Positions 23,615-34,677 are shown, numbered from the stretch's first letter. The stretch is DNA of 38,049 nt from Muricoccus nepalensis (GCF_006438825.1 NZ_RCZP01000044.1:18598-56646), one strand, 5' to 3'. The notes: generated by a model from the letters alone, not told the origin. A program made the numbers and translations.

Positions 23615-23643
23615 CAGATAATTGGCGCGCGCCATGGGGGCAA
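23615..23643 (-). promoter_or_regulatory. Candidate promoter of the RepA-like gene
   Basis: On the minus strand TTGCCC (23643-23638) and TATCTG (23620-23615) are separated by 17 bp, matching sigma70 spacing with imperfect hexamers. Transcription would start near 23608, just upstream of the 10-bp inverted repeat. Evidence is weak. Confidence 0.25.
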
Positions 23644-23823
23644 GCCCGGCAACGGCAAATCGCCGGAGAGCGGGGGCTCACCGGGTGGATCGGGGCGAAA
23701 AGAGGGGTGGGGCGCGGGCGGCCGGTCGGTGCGCCCAAATCGGAGAGCGCCGGCGCGATGCGGCGGCCGGCGGAAGGGATCGGGGCAGAAGGGCGAGCCC
23801 CCGCGAAAGGGGACCCGCCGTCG

Positions 23824-23845
23824 GGGTCGCCGGGACCGGCGACCC
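23824..23845 (-). terminator. Hairpin after the HU gene
   Basis: GGGTCGCCG (23824-23832) and CGGCGACCC (23837-23845) form a perfect 9-bp stem with a 4-nt loop, 10 bp beyond the HU stop codon on the minus strand. No T-run follows immediately, but position and stability suggest a transcription terminator or 3' stabiliser. Confidence 0.55.
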
Positions 23846-23855
23846 GAAGGGGCCG

Positions 23856-24227
23856 TCAGACGGCCTCCTTCAGCTCCTTCGCCGGGCGGAAGGCGATCTT
23901 CTTGCTGGCCGCGATCTCGATCTGCTGGCCGGTCGCCGGGTTGCGGCCCATGCGGGCCGGGCGGGACTTCACCTCGAGGATGCCGAGGCCGTTGATGCGG
24001 ATCTTGTCGCCGGCCTTCAGGTGATCGGCGAGCGACTGCACGAAGTCGTTCACCAGGGTCTCGGCCTGCTTCTTCGGCATCTCGTGCGTCTCGGCCAGGC
24101 CGGCCGCGAGCTGCTTCAGGCTGACCACCGCCGCCGCGGGCTTCGCCGCGGAGGACTTCGCCGCCGAAGCGGGTGCTGCCGGAGCCTTCGCCGCCGCGGG
24201 CTTCTTGGGTGCAGCTGCCTTCGCCAT
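23856..24227 (-). CDS. HU-family DNA-binding protein with N-terminal Ala/Lys/Pro tail
   Basis: This 123-residue nucleoid protein has a complete HU fold from about residue 34 to the end: VSLKQLAAGLAE, KKQAETLVNDFVQSLADHLKAGDKIRINGLGILEVKSR, the DNA-minor-groove arm MGRNPATGQQIEI with the intercalating Pro, and AFRPAKELK. The first 33 residues are a basic, disordered tail of A, K, P and S that resembles histone H1 tails. Ordinary HU proteins are about 90 residues and lack it. AGGCGG precedes the ATG at 24227. It stands alone between the NAD synthetase gene and the RepA-like gene, both leftward, with a terminator hairpin behind it. Confidence 0.93.
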   Translation of the reverse strand: MAKAAAPKKPAAAKAPAAPASAAKSSAAKPAAAVVSLKQLAAGLAETHEMPKKQAETLVNDFVQSLADHLKAGDKIRINGLGILEVKSRPARMGRNPATGQQIEIAASKKIAFRPAKELKEAV

Positions 24228-24354
24228 GTGAAACCGCCTGTCTGTTGCGCTTGGTTGGCGAAGTCACCACGAAGTCCGCAGCCCAACAAGGGCCAAGGCG
24301 GCTTTTCCTGTCAGCGTCAGCCGGAAATCGGCATCCCTGCAACAGTGTGGGTCG

Positions 24355-26391
<2,037 letters not shown>

Positions 26392-26596
26392 CGGGGTGTT
26401 GAACGATCCAGGGGGCCAGGCGTTGGGGGCGGCGCGTTGCCGGGGCCGGAGCATCGCCGCCGGCCGGACCCGGGCGCAAGCCGCCCCAGGCTCGTCGGCC
26501 GGTGGGGACGGAGGGCCGTCCCGCGCGTTCACCCCCTCGCCGCCTTCGTCCTCGCCGCGCTGACGAGGGGCCGCGCCCTGCCCGGAACACCGCCCC
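26392..26596. other. Divergent intergenic region nadE / MFS exporter
   Basis: These 205 bp separate two divergently read genes and must hold both promoters. I see no clear -35/-10 pair, no strong dyad and no small gene. The region is as GC-rich as the surrounding coding DNA. Confidence 0.4.
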
Positions 26597-28135
26597 ATGC
26601 CCGATTCCCTTGCCCTGAGCCGACCGCTGCCCGAGGCGGAAGCGCCGCCCGCGTCCCCGCCGCCGCAGCGCCCGGCCTCGCGGCGGGTGGTGATGACGGG
26701 GGCGCTGCTCTGCATCCTGCTCGCCTCGCTCGACCAGAACATCGTGAACACCGCCCTCCCCCGCATCGTGTCGGACCTGGGCGGCATGGCGCATCTCTCC
26801 TGGGTGGTGACGGCCTTCATGCTGTCCTCCACGGTCACCACGCCGCTCTACGGCAAGCTCTCCGACACCTACGGGCGGCGGCGGATGTTCCTCGTCGCCA
26901 TCGTGCTGTTCCTGGCGGGGTCGCTCCTCTGCGGCACGGCGGGGTCGATGGGGCAGCTCATCCTCTTCCGGGCGCTGCAGGGGCTGGGCGCGGGCGGGCT
27001 GATGGTGCTGGCCCAGGCCTCGGTGGGCGACGTCGTCTCCCCGCGCGAGAGGCCGCGCTACCAGGGGCTCTTCACCGGCACCTTCGCGCTGGCCAGCGTC
27101 GCGGGGCCGCTGCTGGGCGGGGTCATCACCTCGGCGCTCTCCTGGCGCTGGGTCTTCTACGTGAACCTGCCGCTGGGCGCCCTCGCCCTGCTGATGATCG
27201 GCTTCGGCCTCCGCACCCCCGCGGCCAAGCGCAAGCGCCCGCTCGACATTGCCGGCAGCGCGCTGATGGCGGCGGGCACGGCGGCGCTGCTCCTCTTCCT
27301 CGCCTGGGGCGGGGTGGAGTTCCCCTGGGTCTCCGCCGCCTCCGCCGCGGGCGCGGCCCTCGTGCTCGCCCTCTTCGCGGCCTTCCTCTGGCGGGAGAGG
27401 CGGGCGGAGGACCCGGTCATCCGGCTGGGCCTCTTCCGCAACCCGGTCTTCGCGCGGGGGGTGTCGGTCGGGGGGATGATGGTCTTCGCCATGATGGGCT
27501 CCACCGTCTTCCTGCCGCTCTACTTCCAGCTCGTGCTCGGCATGAGCCCGGCGCGGGCGGGGGCGATGATGCTGCCGCAGGTGATCGGCATGGTGCTGAC
27601 CTCCGTCCTCGGCGGGCGCGCGGCGGCGAAGCTTGGCCGGAACAAGGGGTTCCTCATGGCCGGCCTCCTGCTGGAGGCGGTGGCGCTGGTGGGGCTGGCC
27701 GCCCTCGCCTGGTTCGCGTCCCCGGCCTGGACCTTCCTGATCGCCATGGCCGCGCTCGGCCTCGGCATGGGGATGGGCATGCCGAACCTCACCACCGCTA
27801 TCCAGAACGCGGTGGACTACAAGGAACTCGGCGCGGCGACGGGGGCGATGACCTTCCTGCGCTCCCTCGGCGGCGCGGTGGGGGTGGCCTGCTCGGGCGC
27901 CATCCTCTCCGCCCGCCTGGCCGGGCCGGTGGACGTGGAGGGGCTGACCCGGGGCGGCGCCGAGGCCCTGGCAGCCCTCTCCCCCGCCCAGCACGCCGCC
28001 CTGGGCGAGGCCTACCGCACGGCGCTGACCGGCTGCTTCGCCCTCAGCGGCGTGGTGATGACCGCCGCCTTCCTGCTGGTGATCGGCCTGCCCGAGCAGA
28101 AGCTGCGCGGCACGGTGGAGCAGCCGCCGGGCTGA
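26597..28135 (+). CDS. MFS drug:proton antiporter, DHA2 (EmrB/QacA) family
   Basis: This 512-residue inner-membrane exporter has the 14-helix DHA2 plan. After a 35-residue polar N-terminus, TM1 contains the family motif [13 protein letters not shown], typical of EmrB/QacA/LfrA. The loop between TM2 and TM3 has [14 protein letters not shown] (motif A), and motif C lies near [13 protein letters not shown] in TM5. Later segments such as [33 protein letters not shown] are also typical. No membrane-fusion partner (EmrA) or regulator gene is adjacent, so it likely works alone. The substrate range is unknown. It starts 205 bp from the divergent nadE. Confidence 0.92.
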   Translation: MPDSLALSRPLPEAEAPPASPPPQRPASRRVVMTGALLCILLASLDQNIVNTALPRIVSDLGGMAHLSWVVTAFMLSSTVTTPLYGKLSDTYGRRRMFLVAIVLFLAGSLLCGTAGSMGQLILFRALQGLGAGGLMVLAQASVGDVVSPRERPRYQGLFTGTFALASVAGPLLGGVITSALSWRWVFYVNLPLGALALLMIGFGLRTPAAKRKRPLDIAGSALMAAGTAALLLFLAWGGVEFPWVSAASAAGAALVLALFAAFLWRERRAEDPVIRLGLFRNPVFARGVSVGGMMVFAMMGSTVFLPLYFQLVLGMSPARAGAMMLPQVIGMVLTSVLGGRAAAKLGRNKGFLMAGLLLEAVALVGLAALAWFASPAWTFLIAMAALGLGMGMGMPNLTTAIQNAVDYKELGAATGAMTFLRSLGGAVGVACSGAILSARLAGPVDVEGLTRGGAEALAALSPAQHAALGEAYRTALTGCFALSGVVMTAAFLLVIGLPEQKLRGTVEQPPG

Positions 28136-28214
28136 TACACGGGCTCGATGCGCGGCGACCTCTGATACGCGGGCGGGCGCGCCGCGTTCCCCGAGCATGC
28201 GCAGGAGAGCGACC

Positions 28215-28373
28215 ATGAGCGAGAGAGACGAGACCCTGGAGGAGCGCGTCCGCCGCCTGGAGGGCCAGAAGGTCCGCCCGGAGGAGGAGCGCCGCAAGTC
28301 GCCGGAGGAGGCGGAGGAGCGCCTGGAGACGGCCGAGGACCCGCCCGCCCCGGCCCCGCCCGGCCGGGGCTGA
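28215..28373 (+). CDS. Small highly charged protein of unknown function
   Basis: This 52-residue open frame starts at an ATG with AGGAGA placed 8 nt upstream. It reads MSERDETLEERVRRLEG and continues with Glu/Arg-rich helix-prone sequence, ending in a Pro/Ala/Gly-rich tail. The N-terminal half has heptad-like spacing (L8, V12, L15) that could form a short coiled coil. It lies 79 bp after the MFS gene and 51 bp before proB, on the same strand. I do not recognise a family. The good ribosome site and the absence of frame interruption support it as a real gene, with moderate confidence. Confidence 0.55.
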   Translation: MSERDETLEERVRRLEGQKVRPEEERRKSPEEAEERLETAEDPPAPAPPGRG

Positions 28374-28424
28374 CCCGCGCGGGTCGTCCTCGCCCCCCCG
28401 CGCGGCGCGTGGTAGGGCGCGGCC

Positions 28425-29543
28425 ATGCTTCCGCCCGACCTCGCCACCGCCCGCCGCATCGTCGTGAAGATCGGCTCCGCCCTCGTGGTGGACCTCGAGA
28501 CGGCGGCCCCGCGCGCGGCCTGGCTCGCCTCCGTGGCCGAGGACGCGGCCCGGTTGCGGGCCGGGGGGGCGGAGGTGGTGCTGGTCTCCTCCGGCGCCGT
28601 GGCGCTGGCCCGGCACGCGCTCGGCCTCACGCGCCGCGCCCTCCGGCTGGAGGAGAAGCAGGCGGCCGCGGCCGTGGGGCAGATCCGCCTCGCCGGCGCC
28701 TGGGAGGGGGCGCTCGCCGCCCACGGCATGACCGCGGCCCAGGTGCTGCTGACGCTGGAAGACAGCGAGCACCGCCGCCGCTACCTCAACGCGCGCGAGA
28801 CGCTGCGCACCCTGCTCGGCCTCGGCTGCGTGCCCGTGATCAACGAGAACGACACCGTCGCCACCGCCGAGATCCGCTTCGGCGACAACGACCGCTTGGC
28901 CGCCCGCGTGGCCGAGATGATCGAGGCCGACGCCCTCGTGCTGCTGTCCGACATCGACGGCCTCTACACCGCCGACCCCCGCCGCGACCCCTCGGCGCAG
29001 CATCTGCCGGTGGTGGAGCGCATCACCGACGAGATCATGGCGATGGGGGGCGAGCCGCCGCCCGGCTACTCCTCGGGTGGCATGCGCACGAAGCTGATCG
29101 CGGCGCGGATCGCGACCGGCGCGGGCTGCGCCATGGCCATCGCGCTGGGCTCCGCCGCCAATCCTCTCTCCGCCATGCTGGCGGGGGCGCGGGCCACCTG
29201 GTTCCTGCCGGCGCCCGAGGGGCGCTCGGCGCGCAAGAGCTGGATCGCGGGCTCGCTCGCCCCGCTCGGCCGGCTGGTGGTGGACGACGGCGCGGCGCGG
29301 GCGCTCGCCGACGGCCGCTCCCTCCTCCCGGCCGGCGTGCGCGAGGTGGAGGGCCGCTTCGACCGGGGCGACCCCGTCTCCGTGCGGGACGCCGAGGGGC
29401 GGGAGCTCGCCCGCGGCCTCTCGGCCTATGATTCCGACAGCGCCCGCCGCATCGCCGGCCGCCGCAGCGCCGAGATCGAGGCGATCCTCGGCTGGCGCGG
29501 GCGCGACGTGATCGTGCACCGCGACGACATGGTGCTGGTCTAG
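28425..29543 (+). CDS. proB: Glutamate 5-kinase
   Basis: This 372-residue enzyme phosphorylates glutamate in the first step of proline synthesis. The amino-acid kinase domain shows [55 protein letters not shown] with the FGDNDRLAA loop, and [30 protein letters not shown] is the feedback- and substrate-binding region. A C-terminal PUA domain from about residue 280 ([34 protein letters not shown]) is standard for bacterial ProB. The ATG at 28425 has only a weak AGGG upstream. proA is not next to it but 5.1 kb away, separated by unrelated genes. Confidence 0.96.
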   Translation: MLPPDLATARRIVVKIGSALVVDLETAAPRAAWLASVAEDAARLRAGGAEVVLVSSGAVALARHALGLTRRALRLEEKQAAAAVGQIRLAGAWEGALAAHGMTAAQVLLTLEDSEHRRRYLNARETLRTLLGLGCVPVINENDTVATAEIRFGDNDRLAARVAEMIEADALVLLSDIDGLYTADPRRDPSAQHLPVVERITDEIMAMGGEPPPGYSSGGMRTKLIAARIATGAGCAMAIALGSAANPLSAMLAGARATWFLPAPEGRSARKSWIAGSLAPLGRLVVDDGAARALADGRSLLPAGVREVEGRFDRGDPVSVRDAEGRELARGLSAYDSDSARRIAGRRSAEIEAILGWRGRDVIVHRDDMVLV

Positions 29544-29567
29544 CGGCCCGCCTCAGCTCATCCCGGC

Positions 29568-29936
29568 TCAGCCCATGAAGAAGGCGTTCAGCTTGTTGCC
29601 GTCGGGGTCCCGGAAGTAGGCGGCGTAGAAGCCCGGCCAGCGCTCGCCGGGCGCCCCCTCGTCCGTGCCGCCGCTCGCGAGCGCGACGGCGTGCAGCCGG
29701 TCCACCTGCGCCCGGTCCTTCGCCGCCAGCGCCACCATCACCCCGTTCCCGACCGTCGCCGGCTTGCCGTCGAAGGGGCGGGTGAGGCCGATGCCCGCGC
29801 CGCCGCCGGGCACGCCCCAGGCGATGAACTGCTCGTTCTCCATCATCCGGGAGGCACCGAGCTCCGCGGCGATGGCGTCGTAGAAGGGTGCACCCCTGTC
29901 GCGGTCGTTGGTGCCGAGCGTGACATAGCCGAGCAT
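29568..29936 (-). CDS. VOC (glyoxalase/bleomycin resistance) family protein
   Basis: This 122-residue protein has the paired beta-alpha-beta-beta-beta modules of the vicinal oxygen chelate fold: MLGYVTLGTNDRDRGAPFYDAIAAELGA at the start and the typical YAAYFRDPDGNKLNAFFMG at the end. Members include glyoxalases, dioxygenases and antibiotic-binding proteins, so the activity cannot be inferred. GGGAGG stands 5 nt before the ATG at 29936. It is convergent with proB (24-bp gap) and divergent from the small gene at 30056. Confidence 0.9.
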   Translation of the reverse strand: MLGYVTLGTNDRDRGAPFYDAIAAELGASRMMENEQFIAWGVPGGGAGIGLTRPFDGKPATVGNGVMVALAAKDRAQVDRLHAVALASGGTDEGAPGERWPGFYAAYFRDPDGNKLNAFFMG

Positions 29937-30055
29937 CGTGGCCTCCCTTGTCCGCGTCGCAGACTTCCACAGGACGGGCGGCGCAAGAAGGGGCCATCGC
30001 CGGCGGGCGCGCCGTGCTACCCGTGACCCCGATCACGCCGGAAGGACCCGACACG

Positions 30056-30385
30056 ATGGACAAGGACGAGCTGACCGCCTGGGCGCTGAAGAACGGCTGG
30101 CAGGTCATGGCCGGCGCGCCCAGCCTTACCAAGCCCTCCAACCCCAAGGAGGCCATCGTGCGCATGGCCTTCAAGGCGACGGTGGTGAACCTGGAGGTGA
30201 AGAAGCCCGCCGGGAAGTGGGAGAAGGTCTCGGGCGAGGCCTACGGCAAGATCCAGCCCGATCCCGAGACGGGCGTGCCGCAGGGCCTCGGCTTCGAGAA
30301 GATCCCGAGCTTCTCCATGCTGATGCAGGAGAACCGGGACGCGCGCGTCTTCGCCAACATGGGCGGCATGGGCAAGCGCCGCTGA
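30056..30385 (+). CDS. Conserved-looking small protein of unknown function
   Basis: This 109-residue soluble protein begins MDKDELTAWALKNGWQ and contains a helical N-terminus followed by a beta-rich middle (IVRMAFKATVVNLEVKK, WEKVSGEAYGKI) and a glycine-rich end GGMGKRR. AAGGA lies about 11 nt before the ATG. Codon use is normal for the window and the sequence is well balanced rather than Arg/Pro-rich, which supports a true gene. I do not recognise the family. It is divergent from the VOC gene and convergent with the ABC ATPase (7-bp gap). Confidence 0.8.
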   Translation: MDKDELTAWALKNGWQVMAGAPSLTKPSNPKEAIVRMAFKATVVNLEVKKPAGKWEKVSGEAYGKIQPDPETGVPQGLGFEKIPSFSMLMQENRDARVFANMGGMGKRR

Positions 30386-30392
30386 GGCGCGC

Positions 30393-31484
30393 TCAGCCCG
30401 CGAGCAGCTTCACCCGCGCGGCGTCCAGCGCCAGCGCCGCACGGCCGCCAACGGCGAGGTGCCCCTCGCCCCCCGTGTGCGGCGCGTCCACCAGCACCTC
30501 CGCCCCCGCCACCCGCACCCCGTAGCGGATGGAGGCGCCGAGGAACTCCCGGTGCGTTACCTCCCCCTCCAACAGCCGACGGCCGGGGGCTTCGGCCCCC
30601 AGGGGCAGCAGCGCCACGTCCTGCGGGCGGAACATCAGCCGGGCGCCGGGCGGCACGTCCAGGCCGGGCGGCAGCGGGATGCGCGTGCCGCCGTCGATCT
30701 CGAAGGCGCTCGCCGCGCCTTCGTGCAGCACCCTTCCCGGCATGATGTTGGCCGTGCCGAGGAAGCCCGCGACGAAGAGGTTGGCGGGATGGTCGTACAG
30801 CTCCATCGGGGTTCCGACCTGCTGCACCACGCCCTCGTTCATGACCGCGATCCGGTCGCAGACGGTGTTCGCCTCCTCCTGGTCGTGGGTGACGAAGATG
30901 GTGGTCAGGCGCAGCCGCTGCTGCATCTCGCGCAGCTCCCGCCGGACCTGCACGCGAAGCCGCGCGTCGAGGTTCGACAGGGGCTCGTCCAGCAGCAGCA
31001 CCTTCGGCCGCACCGCGACCGTGCGCGCGAGCGCCACGCGCTGCTGCTGCCCGCCCGAGAGCTGCGAGGGACGGCGGTCCCCCATCCCCTCCAGCCCGAC
31101 CAGCGCGAGCGCCGCCTCCACGCGCCCCGCGATCTCCGCCCGCGCCACGCGCCGCTCCTCCAGCCCGAAGGCGACGTTGCGGCGCACGGTCATGTGCGGC
31201 CAGAGGGCGTAGGACTGGAACACCATGCCCACGTCGCGCTTCCAGGGCGGCAGGGGCGTGATGTCGGCGCCGCCCACCAGCACGCGCCCGCGCTGCGCCT
31301 GGTTGAAGCCCGCGATCAGCCGCAGCAGCGTCGTCTTGCCGCAGCCCGACGGGCCGAGGAAGGCGAAGAACTCGCCTGGCCGGATCTCCAGGTTCACGTC
31401 CCGCAGCACGCGGGTGGCGCCGTAGGAGAGGTCCACCCCCTCCACCCGGATCCCCGCAGGCTCGCGCGCCAGCATCGCGCTCAT
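30393..31484 (-). CDS. ABC transporter ATP-binding protein
   Basis: This 363-residue ATPase belongs to the iron/polyamine/2-aminoethylphosphonate importer group. Walker A is GPSGCGKTT (44-52), the Q-loop VFQSYALWPHMTV, the signature LSGGQQQR, Walker B VLLLDEP and the switch His in VTHDQEEA. A TOBE domain occupies the end (FRPQDVALL, GEVTHREFLGASIRYGV). The ATG overlaps the permease stop (ATGA), making it the last gene of a leftward binding protein, permease, ATPase operon. The substrate depends on the binding protein and is not clear. Confidence 0.92.
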   Translation of the reverse strand: MSAMLAREPAGIRVEGVDLSYGATRVLRDVNLEIRPGEFFAFLGPSGCGKTTLLRLIAGFNQAQRGRVLVGGADITPLPPWKRDVGMVFQSYALWPHMTVRRNVAFGLEERRVARAEIAGRVEAALALVGLEGMGDRRPSQLSGGQQQRVALARTVAVRPKVLLLDEPLSNLDARLRVQVRRELREMQQRLRLTTIFVTHDQEEANTVCDRIAVMNEGVVQQVGTPMELYDHPANLFVAGFLGTANIMPGRVLHEGAASAFEIDGGTRIPLPPGLDVPPGARLMFRPQDVALLPLGAEAPGRRLLEGEVTHREFLGASIRYGVRVAGAEVLVDAPHTGGEGHLAVGGRAALALDAARVKLLAG

Positions 31485-33208
31485 GCGCTCTCCTTCCCGC
31501 CGCGGGCGGTCACCAGGTGCGAGACGAAGGTGGACAGGCCGACGATGACCACCGCGATGATCCCCAGCGCCGCGCCCGCCCCGCGCCCGGCCGGCGACTG
31601 CATGAAGACGTAGAGCCCGTAGGCCAGCGGCGCGTCGGCGTTGGACTGCACGAGCATCAGCGTGGCCGAGAGCTCCACCGCCGCCGTCGCGAAGGAGGTG
31701 ACGAAGCCGGCCGCCAGCCCGCCTGCCATCAGCGGCAGCACGATCCGCCGGATCACGCGCGACCGCCGCGCGCCGAGGTTCTCCGCCGCCTCCTCCAGGC
31801 TCGAGGAGATCCCCTGGAGCGCCGCCGTGCAGGCCCGCAGCGCGTAGGGCAGCCGCCGCACCGCGAGCGCCAGCACGATGATCCCCCAGAAGGCCGTGAC
31901 CGAGGTGCCGTCGGGAAGCGTCACGCCGAAATAGGTGCGGAGATACCCGATCCCCAGCACCAGCCCCGGCACCGCCAGCGCCGACATGGCGAGGTAGTCC
32001 AGCCAGCGCGCGCCCGTCAGGCGCGTCCGCAGCACGAGGTAGGCGATGGCCGTGCCGATCACCACGTCGATCAGCCCGGCCAGCCCGGCGTAGATCAGCG
32101 TATTCGTGATGTACTGCGAGCTTTCCGCGAAGACGCGCGCGTAATGCGCCAGCGTGTAGCCGTCCGGCAGCGGCGCGAAGGACCAGATGGTGGCGACGGA
32201 GAGCAGGAACAGCCCGAGATGCGGCGCCAGCACCAGCGCGAGGATGAGGAGGATCAGCGCGTAGGCGGCCACCGCCTGCCCGCGCGGCAGGCGCCGCCGC
32301 GCCAGCCCTCCCCCGCCCCGCTGCACCGTCGCGTAGTCCCGCCCGCGCAGGGCCAGCGACGACACCCAGAGCGACAGCACGGAGAAGAGGATCAGCACGA
32401 CGGCGATGACGTAGCCGATCGGGTCCTCCAGCCCCACGGAGGTGATCCGCAGATAGGCCTGGGGCGCCAGCATCTCCCGCACGTTGAGCAGCAGGGGCGT
32501 CGCCAGGTCGTCGAAGACCTTGATGAAGACGAGGCTCGCGCCGGCGACGTAGCCCGGCATGGCCAGCGGCAGCACGATCCGCCGGAACAGCCGGAACCCG
32601 TGGCTGCCGAGGTTCTGCGCCGCCTCCTCCATCGACCGGTCGATGTTGCGCAGGCTGGCGGAGAGGTTGAGCAGGATGAAGGGGAAGTAGTGGATGGACT
32701 GGACGAAGATCACCCCGTTCAGCCCCTCCATGAAGGGGATGTTGATGTCCAGGTAATCGCCCAGGATCAGGTTCACGCTGCCGCTGCGCCCGAACAGCAG
32801 CCCCATCGCCACCGCCCCCGCGAAGGGCGGCATGATCAGCGGCAGCACGCCGAGCGTCTGCACGAGCACGGCGCCGCGGAACTCGAAGCGCGTGGTGAAG
32901 TAGGCGAGCGGCAGCGCGATCAGGCTCGCCACCACCACCGACATCAAGGAGACGTAGAGGGAGTTCCAGAAGCTCCGCATGAAGAGGTCGTTGGACAGGA
33001 AGTCCCCGACATGCGCGAGGGTGAAGCCGCCGGTCGCCCGGTCCTGGAAGGCGACGGTGATCACCGTCAGCACCGGCACCACCAGGAAGGCGAGGAGGAA
33101 GACCGCGACGAGCGCGAAGGCCACCGCCTCGCCCGGCCGCGCCGCCCAGCGCCGCGGGCGCGACGCGGGCGGGGCGGCGGCGGTCGCCTCGGTGGTGGCG
33201 AGGCTCAC
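31481..33208 (-). CDS. ABC transporter permease, fused two-domain
   Basis: This 575-residue inner-membrane protein carries two permease domains of about six helices each. The EAA loops are visible as MEEAAQNLGSHGFRLFRRIVLP in the first half and LEEAAENLGARRSRVIRRIVLP in the second, which dock on the ATPase dimer. The start is GTG at 33208, overlapping the binding-protein stop (GTGA). The architecture is that of FbpB, PhnU/V fusions and PotB/C-like systems. It lacks the extra N-terminal helices present in the permease at 14074-16266, so the two importers are different types. Confidence 0.9.
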   Translation of the reverse strand: MSLATTEATAAAPPASRPRRWAARPGEAVAFALVAVFLLAFLVVPVLTVITVAFQDRATGGFTLAHVGDFLSNDLFMRSFWNSLYVSLMSVVVASLIALPLAYFTTRFEFRGAVLVQTLGVLPLIMPPFAGAVAMGLLFGRSGSVNLILGDYLDINIPFMEGLNGVIFVQSIHYFPFILLNLSASLRNIDRSMEEAAQNLGSHGFRLFRRIVLPLAMPGYVAGASLVFIKVFDDLATPLLLNVREMLAPQAYLRITSVGLEDPIGYVIAVVLILFSVLSLWVSSLALRGRDYATVQRGGGGLARRRLPRGQAVAAYALILLILALVLAPHLGLFLLSVATIWSFAPLPDGYTLAHYARVFAESSQYITNTLIYAGLAGLIDVVIGTAIAYLVLRTRLTGARWLDYLAMSALAVPGLVLGIGYLRTYFGVTLPDGTSVTAFWGIIVLALAVRRLPYALRACTAALQGISSSLEEAAENLGARRSRVIRRIVLPLMAGGLAAGFVTSFATAAVELSATLMLVQSNADAPLAYGLYVFMQSPAGRGAGAALGIIAVVIVGLSTFVSHLVTARGGKESA

Positions 33209-34545
33209 CCGGCGGCCTTCGCGGCGTCCGCGGCCTTGGCGGCGGCGGCCGTGTACTTGTCCCGCGCGAAGCCGGCCCAGCGCTGCTCCAGCTCCGCCTG
33301 GCGCGGCCCGGGCCCGCCGCGGCCGGAAAAGGAGCCGGCCACCGCGTCCGACGCCGCCTCCTCCGCCGTCACGGGCATGGCGGCGATCAGCGCCCGCGCC
33401 TCCTCGAGCAGGGCGCGGGCCTGGGCGTTGTCCCGCCGCGCCAGCCGCGTCTCGACGTCGCCGATCGCCTTGGTGGCGCGCTTCAGCCCCTCGAGGTTGG
33501 TGCCGACGAGCTGGTCGTAGAGCGCATCGACAACGGCGTAGCGCCGCTCCGACACGCCGAGGTCGAAGCGGAAGTTCGGCAGGCCGATGGTGCCGTTGAA
33601 CGGGTTGGGGTAGCCGGGCGGCGCCTTGGCGTAGACGGCCGGGTTCACCGGAAGCCGCCGGATCGTCGGCTCCAGCAGGATCTCCTGCCCCGGGACCGAG
33701 AGCAGGAAGTCGATGAAGGCCCGCGCGCCTGCCGTGTTCGGCGCATTCTTCACCACCGCGATGTTCGCCGGCACCACCGTGGTGACCGAGGGATAGACGA
33801 ACTTCACCGGGAAGCCCGCGCCCTGGGCCGAGAAGGCGAAGAAGTCGATCACGACGCCGACCCCGACCTGCCCCGAATTCACCGCGTCCGGCACCCCGAA
33901 GGAGCGCTCGGTGATCTGGCGGAGGTTGCCGGAGAAGCCCTTGATCGTCGTCCAGCCCTTCTCCCACCCCTCGCCCTGCAGGATCGTCTCGACCGTGAGG
34001 TGCGTCGTGCCGGAGCGCGACGGCGCGGTGATGATGATGTGATCGTGATAGGCGGGCTTCGCCAGGTCCGCCCACTCCTTCGGCTCGGGCAGGCGGTTCG
34101 CGCGCGCGTAGCGCTCGTTCCACATGATCCCGTAGCCCGACGCCGCGAAGCCCGTCACGAATCCCTCGGGGTCGTTGATCGCGTAGGGGCCGATGGTGTC
34201 GGGGATGCCCTGCGCCCGCGGGCGGTAGGCCTCCAGCAGCCCGGCCTTCTTCAGCACCTCGAAGGCGTCGGGCGCCGAGGCCCAGAAGAGGTCCACCGCG
34301 TTGTTGCTGCGGGTCTCCTGCACGAAGCGCACGCCGGCGGTGGTGTTGCGGCTCTGCACCTCCAGCGTGGTGCCGGGATGGGCGGCCTCGAAGGCGCGCT
34401 TGAAGGGGGCCGTGACGTCGTTCGAGAAGGAGGTGACCACCGTCACCTTGCCCGAGACGCCCTGCGCGCGCGCGGCGCCGGCGAGGGACGCGGCGGCCGC
34501 GGCAGCGAGGGCGCGGCGGCCCAGCACCGGTTGGGTCAAGCGCAT
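33205..34545 (-). CDS. ABC transporter substrate-binding protein (type 2 periplasmic)
   Basis: This 446-residue periplasmic binding protein has a signal sequence (1-28, AGAARAQ). The body reads VTVVTSFSNDVTAPFKRAFEAAHPGTTLEV, NAVDLFWASAPDAFEVLKKAGLL, GYGIMWNERY and IDFLLSVPGQEILLEP, typical of the iron/AEP/phosphoglycerate-type binding family. It is about 100 residues longer than usual: a helical, Ala-rich C-terminal extension follows residue 345. GGAGGAG lies just before the ATG at 34545. It is the first gene of the leftward operon and divergent from proA. The ligand is unknown; no ferric-type Tyr pair is visible. Confidence 0.88.
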   Translation of the reverse strand: MRLTQPVLGRRALAAAAAASLAGAARAQGVSGKVTVVTSFSNDVTAPFKRAFEAAHPGTTLEVQSRNTTAGVRFVQETRSNNAVDLFWASAPDAFEVLKKAGLLEAYRPRAQGIPDTIGPYAINDPEGFVTGFAASGYGIMWNERYARANRLPEPKEWADLAKPAYHDHIIITAPSRSGTTHLTVETILQGEGWEKGWTTIKGFSGNLRQITERSFGVPDAVNSGQVGVGVVIDFFAFSAQGAGFPVKFVYPSVTTVVPANIAVVKNAPNTAGARAFIDFLLSVPGQEILLEPTIRRLPVNPAVYAKAPPGYPNPFNGTIGLPNFRFDLGVSERRYAVVDALYDQLVGTNLEGLKRATKAIGDVETRLARRDNAQARALLEEARALIAAMPVTAEEAASDAVAGSFSGRGGPGPRQAELEQRWAGFARDKYTAAAAKAADAAKAAG

Positions 34546-34578
34546 GGTCTCCTCCGTTGCATTCTCTGATGCATCCCG

Positions 34579-34607
34579 GTTCTGGGTCAGGCCCGCCGCG
34601 CTGGCAA
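34579..34607 (-). promoter_or_regulatory. Candidate promoter of the second ABC importer operon
   Basis: On the minus strand TTGCCA (34607-34602, five of six matches to TTGACA) and CAGAAC (34584-34579) are 17 bp apart. Transcription would begin about 27 nt before the ATG at 34545. An ATGCA direct/inverted repeat (34558-34573) lies at the expected start site. The -10 match is poor, so this is tentative. Confidence 0.3.
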
Positions 34608-34677
34608 GCCTCGGGAACGGGGCTGCCCTGCCGCGCCGCGCTTCCCCCGGCCGGCGCGCGGCGCTACCGATACGGCC

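Larger units (their letters stand above)
23537..23855. other. 319-bp intergenic region rich in inverted repeats
   Basis: No coding sequence is supported. It lies between the HU gene and the RepA-like gene, both leftward. It holds a 10-bp perfect inverted repeat (23572-23605), a 6-bp one, GCGCCA / TGGCGC (23611-23628), around the only AT-rich patch, and the HU terminator hairpin (23824-23845). A purine-rich AAAAGGGAGAAGGAGGG tract lies at 23558-23574. A weak promoter for the RepA-like gene may be present (separate entry). Confidence 0.6.

Noticed and set aside
28132-28174. A 13-bp near-direct repeat (CTGATACACGGGC and CTGATACGCGGGC) after the MFS gene
   Set aside because: Only two copies 30 bp apart, one covering the stop codon; no transposase or inverted ends, so it does not support a mobile element.
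28372-28385. Perfect 14-bp palindrome GACCCGCGCGGGTC after the small charged gene
   Set aside because: It has no loop to make a stable RNA hairpin and such GC palindromes arise easily at this base composition; no regulatory link was found.
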